From an uncultured Bacteroidales bacterium (lineage in GTDB: Bacteria > Bacteroidota > Bacteroidia > Bacteroidales > WCHB1-69): a DNA stretch of 60,865 bases. The stretch spans positions 1 to 60,865 of the forward strand of contig ONCM01000024.1 of assembly GCA_900316305.1 (NCBI GenBank), given 5' to 3'. The notes under the pieces are model-generated. The model worked only from the letters and a program-made list of their open reading frames with translations. It did not search any database and was not told the origin of the DNA. This document shows, piece by piece, positions 1 through 7,258 of this stretch (positions are counted from its first letter, which is position 1; every line of letters begins with the position of its first letter). A program made the position numbers and the translations under genes.

Positions 1-780
1 CACGGCGGTGACACGAGACACGATCTACAGTCACGTCTCCGTACAGCAGGTGCAGGACAACCGCGTCACGGTTGATAACTACACTTTCGAGAATGTCACA
101 GGCCTCGGCAGCTATACCGCACGCGACACGCTCACTGCCGCGAACGGGTGTGACAGTATCGTGGTCGTCACCCTTATCGTCACCGAGGACGCGCACTACT
201 ACGACACCATCTGTCCGCAGGTGGAACAGTACGCCTTCGCTCCCTTCGACACGGTCTTCCTCTCCGGAACCGTCTCCGGCGAGTACGTCCACCACGGCAG
301 CAAGGTCATTGACGGTCATACCGTCGATACAACAGCCTTCCTTCACCTCACCGTCCTGCCCGCTTACGACATTCCCGACACCGTGAGCTGGTGTCTCTAT
401 GGTGAATCCGAGACCATGCCCTATCCCAACGATCCGCGCATAACCCTCTCCGCCGAGACTAACGACGGGACCTTCACCATATCCGCAACTTCCTCAAACA
501 CAGCGATCACCATCGAGGAAGGCACCGCTGTCGGCGACTTTCTCCTCCGCATGACCACCGTTCACGGCTGCGACAGCATCGTCCGCCTGCACGTTCGAAC
601 CACGGCGGTGACACGAGATACGTTATATAGTCACGTCTCCGTACAGCAGGTGCAGGACAACCGCGTCACCGTTGACAACCACACTTTCGAGAATGTCACC
701 GGCCTCGGCAGCTATACCGCCCGCGACACGCTGACCGCCGCGAATGGGTGCGACAGTATCGTGGTCGTAGAACTGATCGT
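1..780. repeat. Intragenic direct repeat, two copies 600 bp apart
   Basis: Bases 1-about 180 and 601-about 780 are near-identical and exactly 600 bp apart. They encode the same roughly 60-residue module (TAVTRDT...SHVSVQQVQD...NGCDSIVVV). Most differences are third-position changes, so the duplication is not brand new, or it is under protein-level selection. Confidence 0.9.
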
Positions 781-1630
781 AAACGGTTGCTCGGTGGATT
801 TCACGATCAGCTGTCCGCCAGATATTTACGACACTTTGGCATTTGGGGATTGCGCGATGACCATCTATCCTGAAGAAATCGGCACTCCCACGATCCAATG
901 CGATCAGGAATGGCCATTCTTTATCCGTAATGATATGCCCGAATCCTCAGTATTTCTGCAAGGCGACAACATAATCACCTGGATAGCAACCGACTCGATA
1001 TGCGGTTTCAGCGACACTTGCGAACAACACGTCTTTATCGCATATCCCCAATGCCCAGATGCCATCGACTGCGAAGGGAATATCTACGCAGGCATCCGCA
1101 TCGGCTGCGACTGCTGGACCCAGCGCAACCTCGAATCCACCAAGTACAGCGACTGCACCGACATTCCAGATGTTATGGGATACGCCAGTTTGCTGCACCC
1201 CGATACCGCCAACAACATCGCTATTTTCGGACGGTTATACACCTTCGAAGCGGCTGTGCACGACAGCGCCGACAATGGGCATGGTCACATCCAAGGCATC
1301 TGTCCCGAAGGTTGGTACCTGCCCACGCCAGAAAAATATGAAAGTCTGAACGAATACGGTACCGAAGCACTACGCTCCCCTCTTTACTGGATTATCGGTG
1401 CCGGCAACAACAGCACCGGATTCAGCGCACTCCCGGCCGGCTACTATAACGGAGAGAAAAGTCGCTATGAAGGGCTACTGAGCGAAACGTATTTCTGGTC
1501 ATCACAAGGAGTTGGCACGCACACGATGCGAACGCCCAGCTTTATCGCCTACTACTGCGACCAAGTGCTGCTCCAAGATTTGAATGGAGGCTTGGGATAT
1601 AGCGTAAGATGCATTAAAGAAAGAGAGTGA
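2..1630 (+). CDS. FISUMP-domain surface protein, 5' truncated by window edge
   Basis: The reading frame is open to the window edge, and the first possible start (GTG at 8) lies inside a repeat whose second copy is internal, so the true start is upstream. The visible 542 residues hold two copies of a module rich in Thr, Asp and Val (residues about 1-60 and 200-260) separated by an Ig-like stretch. An HYR-like segment follows, then a C-terminal FISUMP domain from about residue 350. FISUMP marks are EGNIYAGIRIG, DCWTQRNL, GICPEGWYLPT, STGFSALPAG and the terminal SVRCIKERE. FISUMP proteins are a Bacteroidota/Fibrobacter paralogous family of unknown function, presumed exported. The protein is likely a surface adhesin or decoration protein; ligand and anchoring are unknown. 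Confidence 0.85.
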   Translation, partial: TAVTRDTIYSHVSVQQVQDNRVTVDNYTFENVTGLGSYTARDTLTAANGCDSIVVVTLIVTEDAHYYDTICPQVEQYAFAPFDTVFLSGTVSGEYVHHGSKVIDGHTVDTTAFLHLTVLPAYDIPDTVSWCLYGESETMPYPNDPRITLSAETNDGTFTISATSSNTAITIEEGTAVGDFLLRMTTVHGCDSIVRLHVRTTAVTRDTLYSHVSVQQVQDNRVTVDNHTFENVTGLGSYTARDTLTAANGCDSIVVVELIVNGCSVDFTISCPPDIYDTLAFGDCAMTIYPEEIGTPTIQCDQEWPFFIRNDMPESSVFLQGDNIITWIATDSICGFSDTCEQHVFIAYPQCPDAIDCEGNIYAGIRIGCDCWTQRNLESTKYSDCTDIPDVMGYASLLHPDTANNIAIFGRLYTFEAAVHDSADNGHGHIQGICPEGWYLPTPEKYESLNEYGTEALRSPLYWIIGAGNNSTGFSALPAGYYNGEKSRYEGLLSETYFWSSQGVGTHTMRTPSFIAYYCDQVLLQDLNGGLGYSVRCIKERE

Positions 1631-1656
1631 TTTTGGGAAGCATTTACTTTTCACGT

Positions 1657-1697
1657 ACAACCAGTGTGGCAGTCTTCAATGCGCCGGCACTGGTTGT
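1657..1697. terminator. Hairpin between convergent genes
   Basis: ACAACCAGTG and CACTGGTTGT form a 10-bp stem around a loop of about 21 bases, midway between the convergent FISUMP gene and the lipoprotein gene. The T-tract is weak on both sides, so it is a possible bidirectional terminator only. Confidence 0.5.
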
Positions 1698-1706
1698 GCT
1701 GTATAT

Positions 1707-2285
1707 TTAACGTCCTAATTCCAACGTTTGTTCCAATTCCGCCTCCGATTTCCCCAGCAAGGTCAGATATTGTTGGAACACCGGGGTGAGGGAGTCGTTG
1801 GGGTAGCGGTTGATGAAATCGCGGTATTCGGATTCGGCGCTGCGCCAGTCACCGAGGATATCGTCATAGACGATGGCACGCTGCCAGTAACAGAGTCGCG
1901 CCTGATCGAGATCGGGGTACTGTTCCTGGAACTGGTTGAAAATGGCGAGCGCCCGTTTGGCGTTGCGCGCGCGTGCCTCCACGTTGCCTGTCCTGTCTGC
2001 GGATTTCGCCAGGATCATGCTGCCCACGCCGGCACGGTAGAGCATGCTCGGAGCGAGCGTGTCCTGCGGGTGCGCCTCCGCGAAGGCCGTCGCTCGCACG
2101 ATGAAATCGTTGAACGCGGTTGTGTCGATGCGTCCGCACACGGCGTAAATCGAGTCGGAATAATGGTACGCCGCCATCATCGAATCCGCCTCCTGCTGCG
2201 TGCGCTTCTGTTCGGCACGCTGGCCGTTATGGCACGCGGCTAATAACAATCCTGCTAATATAATCGTGAATAATCGTTTCATCAT
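1707..2285 (-). CDS. TPR-like lipoprotein, hypothetical
   Basis: 192 residues. The N terminus MMKRLFTIILAGLLLAAC is a lipoprotein signal with lipobox LAAC, so Cys17-18 would be lipidated and the protein held in the periplasm or outer membrane. The rest is mostly helical and resembles a short array of tetratricopeptide repeats, with phrases such as ALAIFNQFQEQYPDLDQA and SEYRDFINRYPNDSLTP. This pattern is typical of BamD/YfiO-like and CpoB-like proteins, but the protein is shorter than BamD (about 240-280 residues). It lies 32 bp behind def and probably belongs to the ruvX-def operon. Starts at 2285 and 2282 (MM) are equally possible. Function not recognised beyond a TPR scaffold. Confidence 0.8.
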   Translation of the reverse strand: MMKRLFTIILAGLLLAACHNGQRAEQKRTQQEADSMMAAYHYSDSIYAVCGRIDTTAFNDFIVRATAFAEAHPQDTLAPSMLYRAGVGSMILAKSADRTGNVEARARNAKRALAIFNQFQEQYPDLDQARLCYWQRAIVYDDILGDWRSAESEYRDFINRYPNDSLTPVFQQYLTLLGKSEAELEQTLELGR

Positions 2286-2289
2286 CCTT

Positions 2290-2317
2290 CAATAACCAAT
2301 AACCTATAACCAATAAC
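2290..2317. repeat. Heptamer array CAATAAC/CTATAAC (4 units)
   Basis: Four perfect 7-bp units (CAATAAC, CAATAAC, CTATAAC, CAATAAC) fill the gap between def and the lipoprotein gene and abut the def stop codon (TAG, 2318-2320 on the minus strand). It is one of seven 7-bp-period arrays in this window. Confidence 0.8.
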
Positions 2318-2866
2318 CTATTTTTTGGTTTTGTATGCGGGGTGGACTTTGCCGCTAGCGATGTCGTTGAGCTGGCGTTTGAGCACCATCTTCTTGATTT
2401 GGGAGAGGTTGTCGGTGAAGACCTTGCCTTCGAGGTGGTCGTATTCGTGCTGGATGATGCGGGCCAGGACGCCGTTGATGTCGCAGTCATGGTATTCGCC
2501 CTTCTCGTCGTAGTAGGTGATGTGGATGTCGGACTTGCGGATGACGTCCTCGTTGATTTTCGGGAGACTGAGGCAGCCTTCGGCGAAGGGAACATCGTCG
2601 CCGAAACGCTCGGTGATGGTGGGGTTGATGAAGGCGCCCTTGAACGGCTCGTGATCGGGATAGACCTCTTTGTAGGGGGCTGAGTCAACCACGAACACGC
2701 GCACGGACTTGCCCACCTGCGGGGCGGCCAAACCCACGCCTTCGGCATGGTACATGGTTTCGAAAAGGTCGTTGACGAACGTCTTCAGCGATTCGTCCTT
2801 CAGGTCGATTTCCGTGGCGGTCTTGCGCAGCACGGGGTTTCCATATAATACAATAGGTAATATCAT
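2318..2866 (-). CDS. def: Peptide deformylase
   Basis: 182 residues, the usual length. The enzyme removes the N-formyl group from nascent proteins in the cytoplasm. All three family motifs are present: GVGLAAPQVG (residues 43-52), EGCLSLP (96-102, metal ligand Cys98) and QHEYDHLEG (139-147, ligands His140 and His144, catalytic Glu141). Its start codon overlaps the stop of the upstream ruvX gene by four bases (ATGA, 2863-2866), which indicates one transcript and probable translational coupling. Identification is secure. Confidence 0.97.
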   Translation of the reverse strand: MILPIVLYGNPVLRKTATEIDLKDESLKTFVNDLFETMYHAEGVGLAAPQVGKSVRVFVVDSAPYKEVYPDHEPFKGAFINPTITERFGDDVPFAEGCLSLPKINEDVIRKSDIHITYYDEKGEYHDCDINGVLARIIQHEYDHLEGKVFTDNLSQIKKMVLKRQLNDIASGKVHPAYKTKK

Positions 2867-3315
2867 TGTTCTGAATTTCTTAAATTAATCATATCTTGTT
2901 GTTCCAGCCAGGATTGCAGAATGATGGCCGCACTCATCTTATCCACTAACGACTTGTCGCGCCGGTCCTTCTTCTTCAGCCCGATATCGATCATGGTCTG
3001 GAAGGCGATGCGGGAGGTGAACCGCTCGTCCATGCGGGCGATCTCGGTGCCGGGAGAGATCTTCGGCAGCTCTTTGCGCAGTCGGTTCACGAACGGCTCG
3101 ATGTAGCGGCACGACTCCGACGGGGTGTTATCCAGCTGTTTCGCCTCGCCGATGACGATAACATCGACCTTCTCGCGGTTGAGGTAATCCTTGAGGAAGT
3201 CGAACGCCTGCGCCACGGGGATGGTCTCCAGGGCGTGCGCACAGATGCGCAGTTCGTCGGTGACGGCGAACCCCACGCGTTTTTGTCCGTAATCGATGGC
3301 CATTACTCTACCCAT
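2863..3315 (-). CDS. ruvX: Putative pre-16S rRNA nuclease / Holliday junction resolvase-like (YqgF/RuvX)
   Basis: About 150 residues from the start MGRVMAIDYG at 3315, which fits the YqgF family (about 140-150). An ORF extension to 3372 is unlikely because it would run through the -7 promoter element at 3336-3343. An RNase H-like fold is indicated by MAIDYGQKRVGFAVTD (catalytic Asp8), by VIVIGEAKQLDNTPSE and by MDERFTSRIA. A C-terminal Asp lies in KMSAAIILQSWLEQQ or the preceding RDKSLVDK. In other bacteria the family trims the 5' end of 16S rRNA, and a junction-resolving role has also been proposed. It is the first gene of the ruvX-def-lipoprotein operon, divergent from dnaK. Confidence 0.92.
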   Translation of the reverse strand: MGRVMAIDYGQKRVGFAVTDELRICAHALETIPVAQAFDFLKDYLNREKVDVIVIGEAKQLDNTPSESCRYIEPFVNRLRKELPKISPGTEIARMDERFTSRIAFQTMIDIGLKKKDRRDKSLVDKMSAAIILQSWLEQQDMINLRNSEQ

Positions 3316-3335
3316 TATCTGGAATTTTCGGGGCG

Positions 3336-3343
3336 CAAAAATA
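3336..3343 (-). promoter_or_regulatory. -7 promoter element (TATTTTTG) for ruvX operon
   Basis: On the minus strand TATTTTTG matches the Bacteroidota primary-sigma -7 consensus TAnnTTTG. Transcription would start near 3329, giving a short leader before the start at 3315 (or 3303). No clear -33 TTTG was found at standard spacing. Confidence 0.6.
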
Positions 3344-3353
3344 CGAATTTTCC

Positions 3354-3390
3354 CTGACATACATTGTGACAAAATGTCAGTGATTTGTCA
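3354..3390. promoter_or_regulatory. Two interleaved inverted repeats (candidate activator/operator site)
   Basis: CTGACAT (3354-3360) pairs with ATGTCAG (3374-3380), and TGACAAA (3367-3373) pairs with TTTGTCA (3384-3390). The two dyads interlock and contain a perfect 13-bp palindrome at 3367-3379. The site lies between the divergent ruvX and dnaK promoters, centred about 65 bp upstream of the start expected from the sigma-54 site. It could bind a dimeric enhancer-binding protein or a repressor; the protein is unknown. It does not resemble the CIRCE element. Confidence 0.55.
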
Positions 3391-3413
3391 TTGGTATTCA
3401 AGGGTTTGTTTTT

Positions 3414-3429
3414 TGGCACAGTTGTTGCA
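3414..3429 (+). promoter_or_regulatory. Sigma-54 (RpoN)-type promoter upstream of dnaK
   Basis: TGGCAC-A-GTTG-TTGCA matches the sigma-54 consensus TGGCAC(G/A)NNNNTTGC(A/T) at every fixed base. The invariant GG (3415-3416) and GC (3427-3428) have the required 12-bp register. Transcription would start near 3440, leaving a leader of about 60 bases before dnaK. No convincing TAnnTTTG element competes with it. Confidence 0.6.
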
Positions 3430-3500
3430 ATGATGAAGGGCGTTCAATTATGAACTGTGTAATGATCCAAAAAAGAAGTAAAAATTAAAATCATACAAAA

Positions 3501-5432
3501 ATGGGAAAAATAATAGGAATTGACTTAGGAACTACGAATTCATGTGTTGCGGTGATGGAAGGCAATGAGCCTGTCGTCATCCCCAACAGCGAAGGCAGAA
3601 GAACCACGCCGTCCATCGTGGCGTTCGTGGGCGACAATGAAAGAAAGGTCGGTGACCCTGCAAAGCGTCAGGCTATCACCAACCCCACCAAGACCATCTT
3701 CTCCATCAAGAGATTCATGGGCGAAACGTACGATCGCGTGACCAACGAGATCAGCCGCGTGCCCTACATCGTGGAACGCTCCTCCAACAACATGCCGAAA
3801 GTGAAGATCGACGATCGTTCTTACACGGCACAGGAAATCTCCGCCATGATTCTGCAAAAGATGAAAAAAACGGCTGAAGATTATCTCGGTCAGGAAGTGA
3901 CGGAAGCCGTCATCACGGTGCCTGCTTACTTCAGCGACTCCCAGCGTCAGGCCACCAAGGAAGCTGGCGAAATCGCAGGCTTGAATGTGAAACGTATCAT
4001 CAACGAGCCTACCGCAGCCGCTCTGGCTTACGGTCTGGACAAGAAGAAAGCCGACTCTAAAGTGGCAGTCTTCGACCTCGGTGGCGGTACCTTCGATATC
4101 TCCATCCTGGAACTCGGTGACGGTGTCTTCGAGGTGAAATCCACCAACGGCGACACGCACCTCGGCGGCGACGACTTCGACCACAAGATCATCGACTGGT
4201 TGGCCAACGAGTTCATGAAGGACTACAACGTTGACCTCCGTAAGGATGCCATGGCGCTGCAACGTCTGAAAGAGGCTGCTGAAAAAGCTAAGATCGAGCT
4301 CTCCAGCTCCAACTCCACGGAAATCAACCTGCCCTACATCATGCCGATCGACGGTGTTCCGCAACACTTGGTACGCACGCTCACCCGTGCCCAGTTCGAG
4401 CAACTCTGCGACGACCTGATCCGCAAGACCATCGAACCCTGTAAGAAGGCTTTGGCCGATGCCGGCTACAAGACCTCAGACATTGACGAGGTGATCCTCG
4501 TGGGTGGCTCCACCCGTATCCCCGCCATCCAGAAAGTGGTGGAAGACTTCTTCGGCAAAGTGCCCTCCAAGGGCGTCAACCCCGACGAAGTGGTGGCTAT
4601 CGGCGCCTGCATCCAAGGCGGTGTGCTGAGCGGCGACGTGAAAGACATCCTCTTGCTGGATGTGACCCCGCTGTCACTCGGTCTGGAGACCCTCGGCGGT
4701 GTGATGACCAAGCTCATCGACGCTAACACCACCATCCCGACCAAGAAGTCACAGGTGTTCACCACCGCAGCCGACAACCAGACCTCTGTGGAGATCCACG
4801 TGCTGCAAGGCGAGCGTCCCATGGCGGCTCAAAACAAGAGCATCGGTCGTTTCCACTTGGACGGCATCCCGGCAGCTATGCGCGGCATCCCGCAAATCGA
4901 AGTCACCTTCGACATCGACTCCAACGGTATCTTGAACGTGACGGCTCACGACAAGGCTTCCGGCAAGGAGCAGAAAATCAGAATCGAGGCTTCCTCCGGT
5001 TTGAGCGACGACGAAATCAAGCGCATGAAGGCTGAAGCTGAGGCCAACGCCGACGCCGACAAGAAGGCCAAAGAGGAGATCGACAAACTGAACAACGCTG
5101 ACTCTCTGGTGTTCAACACCGAGAAACAGCTCAAGGAGTTCGGTGACAAGATCCCCGCTGACGACAAGGCCAAGATCGAAGCTGCAGCTGCTAAGCTGAA
5201 GACCGCTCACGACAACAAGGACTTCGCCACCATCGACAGCGCAACGGCCGAGTTGCAAAGCGCTTGGAACGAAGCTTCGCAGAAGATGTACGCTGCACAG
5301 GGCGGTGCCCAACAGCCCGGTGCCGACTTCAACGGCGGCTTCAACCAACAAGCCGGTCCGCAAGGCCCGCAAGGCGGCAACGGCGGCAACGACTCAGAAG
5401 TACAAGATGTGGACTTCGAGGAGGTGAAATAA
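3501..5432 (+). CDS. dnaK: Chaperone protein DnaK (Hsp70)
   Basis: 643 residues, full length. It is an ATP-driven chaperone working with DnaJ and GrpE in the cytoplasm. The N-terminal signature [16 protein letters not shown] is at residues 5-20. Further marks are the phosphate-2 motif [14 protein letters not shown] (about 190-203), [18 protein letters not shown] (about 335-352), the linker [19 protein letters not shown] (about 380-398) and the C-terminal [11 protein letters not shown] tail. The substrate-binding domain and a Gly/Gln-rich tail follow as usual. dnaJ and grpE are not next to it; the gene stands alone between a divergent ruvX promoter and its own terminator. The upstream site looks sigma-54 dependent, which is unusual for dnaK. 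Confidence 0.99.
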   Translation: MGKIIGIDLGTTNSCVAVMEGNEPVVIPNSEGRRTTPSIVAFVGDNERKVGDPAKRQAITNPTKTIFSIKRFMGETYDRVTNEISRVPYIVERSSNNMPKVKIDDRSYTAQEISAMILQKMKKTAEDYLGQEVTEAVITVPAYFSDSQRQATKEAGEIAGLNVKRIINEPTAAALAYGLDKKKADSKVAVFDLGGGTFDISILELGDGVFEVKSTNGDTHLGGDDFDHKIIDWLANEFMKDYNVDLRKDAMALQRLKEAAEKAKIELSSSNSTEINLPYIMPIDGVPQHLVRTLTRAQFEQLCDDLIRKTIEPCKKALADAGYKTSDIDEVILVGGSTRIPAIQKVVEDFFGKVPSKGVNPDEVVAIGACIQGGVLSGDVKDILLLDVTPLSLGLETLGGVMTKLIDANTTIPTKKSQVFTTAADNQTSVEIHVLQGERPMAAQNKSIGRFHLDGIPAAMRGIPQIEVTFDIDSNGILNVTAHDKASGKEQKIRIEASSGLSDDEIKRMKAEAEANADADKKAKEEIDKLNNADSLVFNTEKQLKEFGDKIPADDKAKIEAAAAKLKTAHDNKDFATIDSATAELQSAWNEASQKMYAAQGGAQQPGADFNGGFNQQAGPQGPQGGNGGNDSEVQDVDFEEVK

Positions 5433-5448
5433 TCACGAACAACCAACC

Positions 5449-5479
<31 letters not shown>

Positions 5480-5485
5480 TCCCCT

Positions 5486-5524
5486 AAACCGGGTGTTGAT
5501 GAGGAATCAGCACCCGGTTTTTTT
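5486..5524 (+). terminator. Rho-independent terminator of dnaK
   Basis: AACCGGGTGTTGAT pairs with ATCAGCACCCGGTT and is followed by a run of seven T. Nearly the same sequence recurs at 7164-7202. Confidence 0.9.
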
Positions 5525-5645
5525 ATGTCCGTATCTCACGGAACAGTTTGTGAAATCAAGCAGTTCAGCGGTACGGTATAGCCACTGGTCGCCCCGCGTT
5601 AAAGGAGTTTTTGCAAGTTGTCGGTAATCCGTATTAAAAAAATGT

Positions 5646-5653
5646 TATTTTTG
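5646..5653 (+). promoter_or_regulatory. -7 promoter element (TATTTTTG) for the acyltransferase gene
   Basis: Matches TAnnTTTG and lies 48 bp upstream of the ATG at 5702. The stretch 5525-5645 before it holds no gene that I can see. Confidence 0.55.
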
Positions 5654-5701
5654 TTGCCATTTTCTGTAAACATTAAAATTTGTTAATTAATCATAGAGGA
5701 A

Positions 5702-7075
5702 ATGGCTAAACGTCCTGGTTTTCGCTTATTTAAACATTATGTGCGTCTCCTTCTTGATCATGTCATGTTTCGCAAAAAATATGTCATTGGTGAGGAAAAT
5801 GTGCCCAAATTAGGGGATCATTGCGTGATTCCCGCCAACCACCAGAATGCGGCAATAGACCCTGTTGCGATGATAATCAATATGGACAACCGTACCCATG
5901 CATACGCAATGGCAATGGGCGGCGTCTTCACTTGGTCCCCGATAATTAACAAATTTTGGGATTGGTTAGGCATGCTGCCAGCCTTTCGCATGGACTTTGA
6001 GGGCATTGACGAGGCCATAGCGCGCACCAAATACGTGGTGGATTTTGCGGCGGAGAAGATTACGGAAGGGGAAAGCGTGATTATTTTCCCGGAGACCAAT
6101 CACCATGTGGAGCACTGGATGCGCGTATGGGTGGTCGGATATTTGGAAATCGCCTTTCGTGCGGCTGAAAAGATGAACTTCGAGAAGGATGTGAAAATTG
6201 TGCCGATGGCCCATCACTATTCGTCCTATTACGGCGTGCAGGGCAGCTATTTGTTGCACTACGCAGAGCCAATCTCATTACAGCCTTATTATGAGCAATA
6301 TAAGCAGAAACCTAGAACGGCTATCCGTCAATTGAATCCCATCATACGTGAAAAGGTGAAGGAGATGATGCTCTACACTGATGATTTAGAACATCATAAC
6401 CTTTACGATTTCATCCGCAAGTCGAATGTGGGTGAGGAACATGCCAAGGAGATGGGCAAGAATCCGGACGTGCTTCCTGAGCGCCTCGAAAGCGACCAGA
6501 AACTCTGGGCTGAACTGGAGGCCGGCGTGGCCGTCAATCCCAAGATAGCCGATGACCTGACAGAAACCATGAAAGAGATTCAGAGCACCGAGAAAAAGAT
6601 GCTCATCCATGAGCATGGTGGCGAAAAGAAACGTCAAAGCGTTATTAGATTGGTGCTGAGTGCGTTGGCTCAATTGGCGCTGCTGCCTCTCTGGTTATTC
6701 TCACTTATCCCGTCTGCCATCATGTATTTCATACCGCCGATGTTCATGCCCGGCAAAGAGGATCCCTACTACAAAGTCTATACCCAATCCATGCAATTCA
6801 TTCTCACCATTGTCCTCCTTTTCCCGATTTTCTCCATCACTACATTGCTCGTCATGGGGCTGAATTGGGGCTGGTGGTGGCAGGCGGTGCTTTGGATCGC
6901 ACTGTGGTTCCCGCTTGGCATTTTTGCATGGTACGATGGTTTGTGGATGCGGAGCACATGGGAGCAGATTTCCATGCGCATCCATCGCCAAAAAGGGGAA
7001 AAGCTGCGCGCGCTCTACAACCGTTTCTATGAAATGGTGAATAAGCTGAGAAAAAGTGGTGCTATCTCCCAGTAG
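5702..7075 (+). CDS. PlsC-like lysophospholipid/glycerolipid acyltransferase with C-terminal membrane region
   Basis: 457 residues. The N-terminal half is a PlsC-type acyltransferase domain. The acceptor-binding motif NHQNAAIDP (residues about 41-49) has H-x5-D spacing, as in the Gpt2/Sct1-like branch rather than the usual H-x4-D. It is followed by MLPAFRMDFEG (about 95-105) and the FPE motif in VIIFPETNHH (about 128-137). The C-terminal third holds two strong hydrophobic pairs (about 315-345 and 360-410) that would anchor it in the inner membrane. It probably acylates a glycerophosphate-type lipid during phospholipid synthesis; the exact substrate cannot be read from sequence. It is monocistronic with its own promoter, and behind it lies a copied dnaK tail and terminator. 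Confidence 0.85.
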   Translation: MAKRPGFRLFKHYVRLLLDHVMFRKKYVIGEENVPKLGDHCVIPANHQNAAIDPVAMIINMDNRTHAYAMAMGGVFTWSPIINKFWDWLGMLPAFRMDFEGIDEAIARTKYVVDFAAEKITEGESVIIFPETNHHVEHWMRVWVVGYLEIAFRAAEKMNFEKDVKIVPMAHHYSSYYGVQGSYLLHYAEPISLQPYYEQYKQKPRTAIRQLNPIIREKVKEMMLYTDDLEHHNLYDFIRKSNVGEEHAKEMGKNPDVLPERLESDQKLWAELEAGVAVNPKIADDLTETMKEIQSTEKKMLIHEHGGEKKRQSVIRLVLSALAQLALLPLWLFSLIPSAIMYFIPPMFMPGKEDPYYKVYTQSMQFILTIVLLFPIFSITTLLVMGLNWGWWWQAVLWIALWFPLGIFAWYDGLWMRSTWEQISMRIHRQKGEKLRALYNRFYEMVNKLRKSGAISQ

Positions 7076-7127
7076 AATTCTGTGGCCGTATAGTTTTTGA
7101 GGAAGTGAAATAATTACGAACAACCCC

Positions 7128-7157
7128 TGTAGAGACGTGCCATGGCGCGTCTCTACA
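7128..7157. repeat. Intergenic palindrome, family member 2
   Basis: TGTAGAGACG and CGTCTCTACA flank the core TGCCATGGCG. Apart from one unpaired base on each side the 30 bp are a perfect inverted repeat. It sits inside the duplicated dnaK tail, where dnaK itself carries family member 1. Confidence 0.8.
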
Positions 7158-7163
7158 ATACCC

Positions 7164-7202
7164 AAACCGGGTGCTGATTCATCATCAGCACCCGGTTTTT
7201 TA
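7164..7202. terminator. Terminator between convergent genes
   Basis: AACCGGGTGCTGAT and ATCAGCACCCGGTT form the stem, with six T downstream on the plus strand. It ends the acyltransferase transcript and may also serve the minus-strand FISUMP gene ending at 7259. It is nearly identical to the dnaK terminator. Confidence 0.88.
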
Positions 7203-7258
7203 TTCGTTAAATTCGCCGTTAGGTTATACGGTTCCGTCGTCTCACCCGTCGTTAATCT

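Larger units (their letters stand above)
7096..7202. repeat. Duplicated dnaK 3' end plus terminator
   Basis: Bases 7096-7125 match 5415-5444, the last codons and stop of dnaK, with three mismatches in 30. After a palindrome that differs between the copies, bases 7164-7202 match the dnaK terminator at 5486-5524. The FEEVK-stop codons are present but outside any gene here, so this is a non-coding vestige of a segmental copy. Confidence 0.8.

Noticed and set aside
1680-1696. Sigma-54-like match CGGCAC...GTGC
   Set aside because: Two mismatches at important positions, no gene downstream on that strand, and it is part of a hairpin between convergent genes.
2863-3372. Longer ruvX ORF starting at 3372
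   Set aside because: The extra 19 residues are not seen in the family and would run across the promoter element at 3336-3343.
3540-4403. 287-residue minus-strand ORF inside dnaK
   Set aside because: Shadow of the conserved, strongly biased dnaK coding sequence; no start context and no recognisable domain.
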